64,000 bases of DNA from Hominimerdicola alba (lineage in GTDB: Bacteria; Bacillota; Clostridia; Oscillospirales; Ruminococcaceae). The position numbers and the translations under genes are program-made. Below are positions 8,707 through 14,611 of this stretch, piece by piece (within the stretch, counting starts at the first letter, position 1; every line of letters begins with the position of its first letter). The stretch spans positions 1-64,000 of the forward strand of contig NZ_FOKQ01000019.1 in the NCBI RefSeq assembly GCF_900112155.1, read 5' to 3'. The notes under the pieces are model-generated. The model did not search any database. It was not told where the DNA came from and saw nothing but the letters and a program-made list of their open reading frames with translations.

Positions 8707-9810
8707 TTACAAAACTATCTTTTTGTACAAAGCTTTGATGGTGTCGCTGTCCAGTTTGACGGGGTGGTTTTTAAGGCGCTCGGTGTTTACCGAGGATGCC
8801 AGAAGTTCTATATCTCCATCTGCCGCTTTCGGTGCTGAAAGTCCCAGACTATCCACCAGAGAACCGAAACTTTCTGCGGCTGATGATACTGATTCACAGC
8901 CCATTATGTGCGCCAGTTCATTCAGCATATTTTTATAATATTCCTCACCGCGGTCGTCTTTGCAAAGTGAAGTGTTTTCGGCCATGAAAGGGAACAGCGC
9001 CTTTACGCACAGCGCCGCCGCGTGTCCGTGGGCAAGACCGTACTTCGTGGTCAGCTTGTAGCACATGGCGTGACCTGCCGTGGTGGCAGTGATGTTTATG
9101 GCTTTTCCTGCGATGTTTGAAGCTTTCAGCATATCCGAGTTGCCTGCATCGGTGTTGGCGAGATATCCGCCCATGGACGAGAATATCAGCTTTATGGCTT
9201 CTGCCGCATATGCCTGACTTTCCTGCGTTGAATGTACCGACCAGTAGCTTTCAACTGCGTGACAAAGTGCGTCCAGCATGGTGGCTTTCTTCTGATAGTC
9301 TGGGAGAGTGCGTAAAACCGAAGCATCGAACATCACTGCTGTTGGTATGCAGCTGTTGTCCGTCACAGATACTTTGTTGCCGTTGTGGTAGATTATGGCG
9401 TAGCGTGTGGCTTCACTGCCTGTGCCGGCTGTTGTGGGCACGGCGAAAAATTCAATATCGTTGGGAATTATCTTCTGCGTTATATAATCGGTGCTGTCAT
9501 CCATGGTGGCGTACATTTTTATGCATTTCGCAGTGTCCATTGCCGAACCGCCGCCAACAGCCGCCACCATATCACAGCCAGTTTCTTTGTAGAGTTTCAC
9601 GCCTGCCAGAACAGACGTATAATCGGGGTTTGGCTTGAAATCCGAGAATCTGATGACCTCTATGCCTGTGCGCCCGTGAAGTTCATTAAAATATCTGCCG
9701 ACAGCAAGCCCATCCATTGATCTGCCGCCCACCAGAAGTATCCGCTTAGCGCCCGTATCTCTGAAATAGGTGTCAAGCGCTTCTGTGCTGTTGTCAACTA
9801 TCATCTGCAT
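8707..9810 (-). CDS. Iron-containing alcohol dehydrogenase, phosphonoacetaldehyde reductase-like
   Basis: 367-aa group III (Fe) alcohol dehydrogenase. NAD-binding GGSAMDTAKC and TTAGTGSEATRYA are followed by the metal-site residues: Asp and His in MLDALCHAVESYWS, His in TTAGHAMCYK and His in YGLAHGHAAA. The run TMLDALCHAVESYWSVHST and the INITATTAGHAM block are closest, from memory, to phosphonoacetaldehyde reductases of phosphonate pathways. No PEP mutase or phosphonopyruvate decarboxylase is nearby, so the substrate is open. GGGAGG precedes the ATG. Single-gene transcription unit with its own terminator. Confidence 0.85.
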   Translation of the reverse strand: MQMIVDNSTEALDTYFRDTGAKRILLVGGRSMDGLAVGRYFNELHGRTGIEVIRFSDFKPNPDYTSVLAGVKLYKETGCDMVAAVGGGSAMDTAKCIKMYATMDDSTDYITQKIIPNDIEFFAVPTTAGTGSEATRYAIIYHNGNKVSVTDNSCIPTAVMFDASVLRTLPDYQKKATMLDALCHAVESYWSVHSTQESQAYAAEAIKLIFSSMGGYLANTDAGNSDMLKASNIAGKAINITATTAGHAMCYKLTTKYGLAHGHAAALCVKALFPFMAENTSLCKDDRGEEYYKNMLNELAHIMGCESVSSAAESFGSLVDSLGLSAPKAADGDIELLASSVNTERLKNHPVKLDSDTIKALYKKIVL

Positions 9811-9939
9811 GATGTTACCTCCCTATACCATATTATACGACTTTTATTTCAGGTATGCGCTCGCTGCCATCGCATACGACACAGTAGGTGCTGATACGAA
9901 AATATGCGGTCGCATAATTTGGAAATAATGTCTTTATAT

Positions 9940-10240
9940 CAAAAGAAAAGCTGACAGATCAGAAACCTGTCAGCTCTGTTTTTAAGATAAATTGCCGCCT
10001 TGCCGTCGCATAGAATGTAAACCCGCATCAACGTGCAGGGTGGGTAAAACGACCTTTCAGCCTCATGATCCCTTCGTCCGTAGACCGAACGGCAAATGCG
10101 GTTCGGGCGGGAGGTCTTCAATCTTCGGAAAGAGTGCGAATCCCTTTTAATAAGTGTTGGATTTAAAAAGCTATGCTTGATCGAACAAGGTAGCAATCTA
10201 AAAACCTTGTTCACAGGAGTTTTCCGCTCCTTTGATCTGT
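9940..10240 (-). ncRNA. Stand-alone structured small RNA, about 300 nt, family not identified
   Basis: A consensus promoter (TTGAAA 10273-10268, 17-base spacer, TATAAT 10250-10245) starts a transcript near 10240. It ends at the hairpin AGCTGACAG/CTGTCAGCT (9949-9957 with 9967-9975), followed on this strand by TTTTC. Inside are a GGAG/CTCC hairpin (10215-10230) and an eight-base GAACAAGG/CCTTGTTC stem (about 10182-10211). The 5' end ACAGATCA (10240-10233) is perfectly complementary to TGATCTGT (9961-9954) in the terminator, so a closing 5'-3' stem competes with termination. A 6S-like RNA is possible; I cannot match it to a family. Confidence 0.65.
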
Positions 10241-10244
10241 TTAC

Positions 10245-10273
10245 ATTATACCATAATCGATCGTAAATTTCAA
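10245..10273 (-). promoter_or_regulatory. Promoter of the minus-strand small RNA
   Basis: TTGAAA, 17 bases, TATAAT on the minus strand. No start codon with a ribosome-binding site follows within the transcript. Confidence 0.8.
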
Positions 10274-10340
10274 ACGGTAATTTAGACAAAATACCGTCTG
10301 AAAAATTGTACATTATAAATTATTGGCAAATGCGGGAGGC

Positions 10341-10673
10341 TTATTCTCCCTCTTCTTCGTCGTCCTCGAAATCGAACATCTCGTCCAGACGCTCTTCAAA
10401 AGCTGCGCCTACACGATCGAACAGATCCTCGTCCTCGATAGAAGCCAGTATCTCTTCACCGGTCTCGTTATCGTACTCCGCCTTCAGTATCACCAGCAGC
10501 GAAGCCTCGTCGAGTATCTTGTCAGCATCCTCTTCCTCATAAAAAGGAGTAAGCGCATAATATCTTTCGCCCTCAAAGTCCATGCAGTCCAGCAGTTCAA
10601 AAGTCTGCTTGTTGCCGTCCTCATCCATCAGCTCGTAAAGATCGGGGGTGTATTCATTCTTCTGCTCGTCCAT
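10341..10673 (-). CDS. DUF1292 domain protein
   Basis: Very acidic 110-aa cytosolic protein (LYELMDEDGNKQTFELLD, RYYALTPFYEEEDA, LVILKAEYDNETGEE, and an Asp/Glu-rich tail). The pattern matches the DUF1292 family found throughout Firmicutes, whose function is unknown. AAAGGAGG lies nine bases before the ATG. In many clostridia it sits next to ruvX/yrrK and a Fur-family gene, which are not here. It is followed on the same strand by the small RNA at 9940-10240, whose promoter lies about 70 bases past the stop. Confidence 0.87.
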   Translation of the reverse strand: MDEQKNEYTPDLYELMDEDGNKQTFELLDCMDFEGERYYALTPFYEEEDADKILDEASLLVILKAEYDNETGEEILASIEDEDLFDRVGAAFEERLDEMFDFEDDEEEGE

Positions 10674-10837
10674 ACCTAATGACCTCCTTTAAGACCATAT
10701 GCGGCATAATTTGACCGCCGCAACATTTATATTATACTACAAATGGCAAAATAAGTCAAGCGGTATTTTCTGAAGGCTCTGTAACACTTTTCTTTGTATG
10801 TTAAATATAAAAATTATAAAAATGTTGAAAAAAACTA

Positions 10838-10866
10838 TTGACAACTCACAAGAAATGTGGTATAGT
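10838..10866 (+). promoter_or_regulatory. Consensus promoter of the 1.5-kb structured RNA
   Basis: TTGACA (10838-10843), a 17-base spacer and TATAGT (10861-10866). Transcription would begin near 10871-10874, exactly where the first closing stem (TCAAGGAA) begins. Confidence 0.88.
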
Positions 10867-11317
10867 ATATTCAAGGAAAAGGAAAGCAGATAAAAATCAA
10901 TAAGGCGATGGCGGAGATGAGCCTTAGGGCACGTTGTTATCGCCGGGTCTTGATAATAAAGCTGATAGTTCCTTGAATCGAGATCTATATGGGTAAAAGT
11001 AAAGGTACCATAGTTCGTGCAGGACGAGGGTCCATCTTACAAAGTGGTACAGACTCCGTAAGATCTTAGATCATATGAAAGGAGCGAGTCCGATGGATGT
11101 AAGCGAAAGCCTTGTGAGTATTCAGGGCTCGTGCATCTCTTAATTACCGGGGACAAGACTCAGACGTAGGGGCTGACAGTTCCGGACAGTGAAATTTTAT
11201 TAAGTAAGAGATAAGCGGGTCGGCGGAAGGCATTACTAATTCGTTTATACAAGGCGGATACTCAAGTCCTTAAAATTGAATATCTCCGTCGTGAACGGGG
11301 AACTTTAATATTGATCA

Positions 11318-11477
11318 GGAGTGGTGCAGAGTGCACGATATATTTCTGAATATCTGAACGAAGGGAGTGAGTCCACAGTTCTATTCAGCTTAGCTTCCAA
11401 GCGAGAGGAAGCACTCCGATGATGGCGCGTGAAGCGCAAATTTAACCGAAAGGCGTAATTCCAATGGCATAAAGTTG
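11318..11477 (+). repeat. Structured RNA module A
   Basis: First of four tandem modules. It has hairpin 1 GTGCA/TGCAC (11324-11328 with 11332-11336), hairpin 2 GCTTCC/GGAAGC (11393-11398 with 11407-11412), hairpin 3 GCGC/GCGC (11425-11428 with 11434-11437) and the GAAAGG-ATG element. A following linker hairpin is CGGC/GCCG (11492-11495 with 11501-11504). GTG at 11331, after GGAGTGG, opens an eight-codon frame ending TGA (11355). A GTG at 11367 in the same frame reads Ser-Pro-Gln... to TAG (11391). Confidence 0.8.
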
Positions 11478-11522
11478 ATTTGATACTGTTACGGCGAGAT
11501 GCCGAATACAATATTAGGTTTG

Positions 11523-11685
11523 GGAGTGATGCATTTTGAAGATGCAGAGCAAACTGCTGAGAATTTGAGAGTGAGGAGTGAGTCCCAAGTACAACGCAGC
11601 TTCGTTCCTGAGCTAGAGGAACATCCCGAATTTGGCGCGTAGGCGCAAATCTACTGAAAGGAAACCGTACCAATGGCATAGTTGG
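11523..11685 (+). repeat. Structured RNA module B
   Basis: Starts 205 bases after module A. Hairpin 1 is GCATT/GATGC (11531-11535 with 11541-11545), hairpin 2 is GTTCC/GGAAC (11604-11608 with 11618-11622), hairpin 3 is GCGC/GCGC (11635-11638 with 11643-11646), and the linker hairpin is CGGC/GCCG (11709-11712 with 11720-11723). TTG at 11536 opens a ten-codon frame to TGA (11566). GTG at 11578 reads Ser-Pro-Lys... and runs on to TAG at 11614. Confidence 0.8.
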
Positions 11686-11738
11686 TTTTTGATTTCGATT
11701 TTAATGTACGGCTGAAAATGCCGCATATCTTATAATAG

Positions 11739-11903
11739 GGAGTGGTGCATTATGAAAATGCGCTCAAGAATGCTGAATATCTGAAAGATGGGAGTGAGTC
11801 CAAAGGGTGTTGCAGCTTAGCTTCCGAGCTATAGGAAGCATCCCGACAATGACGCGATAAGCGTAAATTTTTCTGAAAGGAAAGGTACCAATGGCATAGT
11901 TGG
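11739..11903 (+). repeat. Structured RNA module C
   Basis: Starts 216 bases after module B. Hairpin 1 is GCATT/AATGC (11747-11751 with 11757-11761), hairpin 2 is GCTTCC/GGAAGC (11820-11825 with 11834-11839), hairpin 3 is ACGC/GCGT (11852-11855 with 11861-11864), and the linker hairpin is GCGGAC/GTCCGC (11921-11926 with 11932-11937). ATG at 11752, in the loop of hairpin 1, opens MKMRSRMLNI then TGA (11782). GTG at 11794 reads MSPKGVAA then TAG (11818). Confidence 0.82.
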
Positions 11904-11959
11904 TTAATGATCCGACCTTGGCGGACAGTGGGTCCGCAGCACGTTTACTTTTATAATAG

Positions 11960-12125
11960 GGAGTGGTGCATTATGAAAATGCGCACAAGACTGCTGAATA
12001 TCTGAAAGTTAGGAGTGATTCCGAAGGTGTATGCAGCTTAGTTCCGAAGCTTAGCGGAACGTCCCGAATTTATAACGCGTGTGCGTTAAATTTCTACGAA
12101 AGGTTTTGAACCAATGGCTTGATTT
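11960..12125 (+). repeat. Structured RNA module D
   Basis: Starts 221 bases after module C. Hairpin 1 is GCATT/AATGC (11968-11972 with 11978-11982), hairpin 2 is GTTCCG/CGGAAC (12041-12046 with 12055-12060), hairpin 3 is AACGC/GCGTT (12074-12078 with 12083-12087), and the linker hairpin is CCGC/GCGG (12133-12136 with 12141-12144). ATG at 11973 opens MKMRTRLLNI then TGA (12003). GTG at 12015 reads MIPKVYAA then TAG (12039). Confidence 0.82.
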
Positions 12126-12375
12126 TAATTTTCCGCTGATGCGGAGTGAAATACATAAAATATATTGAAAGGTAGTAAATCCGATGAGAAGTTAAGTTTT
12201 TTCCCGACAAAAATTTATTCTTACCGAAAGGAAATTAGTTCCGATGGAAATTTGATAAAAGGTCTGCACGTTTGTTTTGAGTTTACTTGCAGTGCGGATA
12301 AAGGATTTTCAGATTTACTGATATATTTTATTAAACGAAAGGATCAAAGTCCAATGGCTTAATATGGATCAATAT

Positions 12376-12407
12376 GAGAGCTGTCGATTTACGGCAGCTC
12401 TCTTTTA
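12376..12407 (+). terminator. Terminator of the 1.5-kb RNA
   Basis: GAGAGCTGTCG (12376-12386) pairs with CGGCAGCTCTC (12392-12402) with one mismatch, followed by TTTTAA. Confidence 0.9.
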
Positions 12408-12649
12408 ATGTGTCCCGATGCAGTGCGGGAGCATATTATATAAAAACGGCTCACTGCCGTGTCGTTGCAGGGTGGAATTTTTATCCCGTGAAAAGCCCGT
12501 TCTATCCGATGCGGCAGCCTGTTTTTTGCCCGCCGCGGGAATGGCTTTGCTGTTTTCGCGTTTGTGTGGGCTGATATTTTGATGTATGAAATATTGATGC
12601 TTGTACTTATCGTAGATCGGGGATTTGTTGCGCTTGTATCAGCTCTGAA

Positions 12650-12960
12650 CTCAAACAAACGTTCCACGTGGAACATTTACACTTATCAACATACATACTG
12701 CGGTGGACGTTTCGCCCCTCGTCCCTCGGGTCGAGTCATCGGAAACGCTGTCGCTGTCCGATGACGGGCGCGGCAATAATTTACGCAGATAGAAAGAGCG
12801 TGGACGGTTGTTTTGTCCACGCTCATATTGTTGTTATTGCCGCGCCTTTTTGACAGGGTCGGGAGGTCGCTGTTCTCTTATTGTTCGCTGTGCATTATTG
12901 CTTTGCGCCTTGATGCGAGGGCTCTGCCCTCGCGCTCCCGCAAGCCTGCTAGCGCGAGGC
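12650..12960 (+). repeat. Dispersed palindrome-rich intergenic repeat, copy 1
   Basis: Consecutive palindromes: GTTCCACGTGGAAC (12661-12674), then GTCATCGG/CCGATGAC (about 12736-12766), then GAGCGTGGAC/GTCCACGCTC (about 12797-12824). A second part follows with TTTGCGCCTTG, GAGGGCTCTGCCCTC and a partly decayed GCAAGCCT...AGGC hairpin. About 175 bases of the first part match copy 2 closely. The 600-base gap between the large RNA and the M50 peptidase gene otherwise shows no supportable gene. Confidence 0.85.
12661..12674. other. parS-like palindrome
   Basis: Perfect 14-base palindrome GTTCCACGTGGAAC. It differs from the classical ParB site GTTTCACGTGAAAC by one symmetric base pair. It lies at the edge of a dispersed repeat. 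ParB binding is untested, and no parA/parB gene is in the window. Confidence 0.5.
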
Positions 12961-13026
12961 ATATGCCGACGCAGTCGCATAAACCGCGCGCTTTGTTTCC
13001 TTGGCAGCTTCCGCAACATGGTGTTT

Positions 13027-13599
13027 CTATGCATCATCCGCTGCTTCAGCAGCGATTGCGAACACAAATGTTATCAGCAAACTCACACTCATCTGCCCAC
13101 GCACAGCCATAACCACTATCAGCACCGCCGTTAGCATTATAAATGTATACCTCACCGCCCGAAGCGATTTTCCCTCTGTCAGAAGTTCCAATGCTCTGCC
13201 GCCGTCAAAATGCTTGAAAGGCAGAAGATTGAATGCCCCCAGCAAAAGATTTATCTGCACGAATGAAGTCATGCCCCGAGTTATAAGCCCTGTCCAAGCA
13301 AGCAGAAAATTCACCACGCAGCCCGCAAGCAGTACGGTTAGGTCCTTGCCGAAACTGTCGATCCTGCCTTTTGGCGGAGTTATGCGTATACCGCCGCCGT
13401 AAAGGGTAATGGCTTCCGGTCTGCGACCGAATATCAGCATGAAAAAAAGATGTCCGCATTCGTGAAGACAGCAGCACAGCAGTGCTGTCAGCAGACTGCC
13501 TTCATCACAGCCTGTGAGCAGCACCAGTGCAAGCACCGCGGGAAAGCTGAAGCTTATTCCCAACTGTACGCCGCCAACGCTGATACGGAACATTTTCAT
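13027..13599 (-). CDS. M50-family (site-2 protease-like) membrane metalloprotease
   Basis: 190-aa polytopic membrane protein. The zinc motif HECGH sits in a hydrophobic segment (CCCLHECGHLFFM), and the second family motif NLLPFKHFDGGRAL supplies the third ligand Asp. Both match the short SpoIVFB-like M50 proteases, which cut substrates inside the membrane. At least four hydrophobic segments are visible. ATG 13599 is taken; an adjacent GTG at 13602 is in frame. The substrate is unknown: a SpoIVFB role would need a SpoIVFA partner, which is not adjacent. It is downstream of birA on the same strand. Confidence 0.88.
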   Translation of the reverse strand: MKMFRISVGGVQLGISFSFPAVLALVLLTGCDEGSLLTALLCCCLHECGHLFFMLIFGRRPEAITLYGGGIRITPPKGRIDSFGKDLTVLLAGCVVNFLLAWTGLITRGMTSFVQINLLLGAFNLLPFKHFDGGRALELLTEGKSLRAVRYTFIMLTAVLIVVMAVRGQMSVSLLITFVFAIAAEAADDA

Positions 13600-13633
13600 C
13601 ACCCATCATTATACTATTCGGGTGATGCGCTGA

Positions 13634-14611
13634 TTATTTCCTTTTTCTGATACTTATCTCGCCGCTGGATATGGTATCCTCGGTGCCGTCCTCATATCTC
13701 ACCATAAGTCGGCATTTTTCGTCGGCGTCGATAAGCTTTGCGGGAGTTATCTCACTGCCGCGTATAAGGTTGATGTCCTCGCCGCGCCACATAAGTCTGC
13801 TCTGGTATCCCTGCAAAAAGCTGTTTTCGGAAAGGTGGCGGTAATAGCCCATGAAGTTTTCCAGTACCATCGCCGCCATGCGGTTGCGGATATCCTCGGC
13901 GGGAGTGTCCAGCACCGCCCCTGCGATATCCTTGATATCCTCGGGGAAACCGCCCTCGGGTTCGTAGACGTTTATGCCTATACCGCAGACTGCGTAGTCA
14001 AGCCCGCCGTTTTCAAGGTTGAATGAAGCTTCCGTGAGTATGCCGCAGATCTTTCTGCCGTTCATGTACACATCGTTTACCCACTTGATATCGGATCTTT
14101 TGCCGCTTATCTTTTCAACGGCTTCCGCAACTGCCACGGCCGCCGCGGTAGTTATGCGTACAGCATCTGCGGCTGTCATTTCGGGCCTTAACAATATGCT
14201 GAGGTACAGCCCTGTGTTCGAGGGTGAAAAGAATTTTCTGCCCAGCCTGCCTTTTCCGCCTGTCTGCATACCGGCGATTACCGCAGTGCCCTCGGGAGCG
14301 CCATTTGTGGCAAGTTCACGAAGTCTGGTATTGGTGGAATCCGTTTCCTTATAGACCGTCAGGCTGATACCGCTGTTGTCGCCGAGGTATTTCTCTACTC
14401 CCGCCGCAGACAGCATATCGGCGCTGTCAAGACGGTAGCCCCTGTTGGTCACAGCGGATATATCATAGCCCTCGCTTTGGAGTTTTTTAACAGCTTTCCA
14501 CACTGCGCCGCGGGTACAGCCGAGACTTTCAGCTATCTCTTCACCCGAGAGGTATCTGCCCCTGTTCTGTTCAAACAGTTTTATAAGTTCGTTTTTTACA
14601 GCCAAGCCCAT
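13634..14611 (-). CDS. birA: Bifunctional biotin ligase / biotin operon repressor
   Basis: An N-terminal winged helix (about residues 1-60, EEIAESLGCTRGAVWKAVKKL) is followed by the biotin-protein ligase domain. The latter shows GGKGRLGRKFFSP (biotinyl-AMP loop), LRPEMTAADA and KWVNDVYMNGRKICGIL, then a C-terminal SH3-like domain (EDINLIRGSEI). It attaches biotin to carboxylase carrier proteins and probably represses biotin genes when loaded. Its start overlaps the lysozyme lipoprotein stop as TGATG, so the two are coupled. An in-frame GTG at 14614 is an alternative start. Confidence 0.94.
   Translation of the reverse strand: MGLAVKNELIKLFEQNRGRYLSGEEIAESLGCTRGAVWKAVKKLQSEGYDISAVTNRGYRLDSADMLSAAGVEKYLGDNSGISLTVYKETDSTNTRLRELATNGAPEGTAVIAGMQTGGKGRLGRKFFSPSNTGLYLSILLRPEMTAADAVRITTAAAVAVAEAVEKISGKRSDIKWVNDVYMNGRKICGILTEASFNLENGGLDYAVCGIGINVYEPEGGFPEDIKDIAGAVLDTPAEDIRNRMAAMVLENFMGYYRHLSENSFLQGYQSRLMWRGEDINLIRGSEITPAKLIDADEKCRLMVRYEDGTEDTISSGEISIRKRK

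Larger units (their letters stand above)
11077..12362 (+). other. Eight GAAAGG-spacer-ATG elements with minute reading frames
   Basis: GAAAGG begins at 11077, 11448, 11656, 11875, 12098, 12167, 12226 and 12337. Each is followed after 10-12 bases, ending in CCA or CCG, by ATG at 11093, 11464, 11673, 11891, 12114, 12184, 12244 and 12354. The frames read: a 16-codon peptide ending at 11143; then GCA-TAA, GCA-TAG, GCA-TAG and GCT-TGA (all Met-Ala-stop); AGA-AGT-TAA; GAA-ATT-TGA; and GCT-TAA (Met-Ala-stop). GAAAGG resembles the ribosome-binding sites of real genes here, but the spacing is slightly long. A purely structural role (GG...CC plus CCAA...TTGG pairing) is the main alternative. Confidence 0.55.
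10871..12408 (+). ncRNA. Large, modular, apparently non-coding RNA (about 1.54 kb), unknown family
   Basis: Bounded by a strong promoter and a strong intrinsic terminator, with no normal-size gene inside. Domain 1 is closed by TCAAGGAA (10871-10878) with TTCCTTGA (10969-10976) and contains ATCAA/TTGAT and GGCGAT/ATCGCC (10904-10909 with 10939-10944). Further stems are GGAC/GTCC around 11023-11032, ATCTTAC/GTAAGAT (11034-11040 with 11059-11065) and ATCTCTTA/TAAGAGAT (11135-11142 with 11205-11212). Four tandem modules follow from 11318 to 12125, then three shorter units each centred on GAAAGG...CC(A/G)ATG. I know no RNA family with this layout (OLE, GOLLD, ROOL and HEARO differ in length and lack such tandem modules, as far as I recall). 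Function unknown. Confidence 0.8.

Noticed and set aside
9939-10313. 124-codon minus-strand frame covering the small RNA
   Set aside because: It begins upstream of the mapped promoter and ends in the terminator; composition is not protein-like.
11305-11679. 124-codon frame on the minus strand inside the large RNA
   Set aside because: No ribosome-binding site, no recognisable protein, and it runs antisense through modules A and B whose hairpins covary.
11331-12041. Module frames read through in-frame TGA and TAG as one longer recoded protein
   Set aside because: Modules B and D shift phase after hairpin 2, and normal genes nearby use TGA and TAG as ordinary stops, so general recoding is unlikely.
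12165-12362. 65-codon TTG-initiated frame across the last three GAAAGG units
   Set aside because: Its TTG is the end of the motif itself, no upstream ribosome-binding site exists, and the units fall in different phases relative to it.
12661-12674. Calling the palindromes true parS sites
   Set aside because: They lie in dispersed repeats, no par genes are near, and a distance to the origin cannot be judged; kept only as parS-like.
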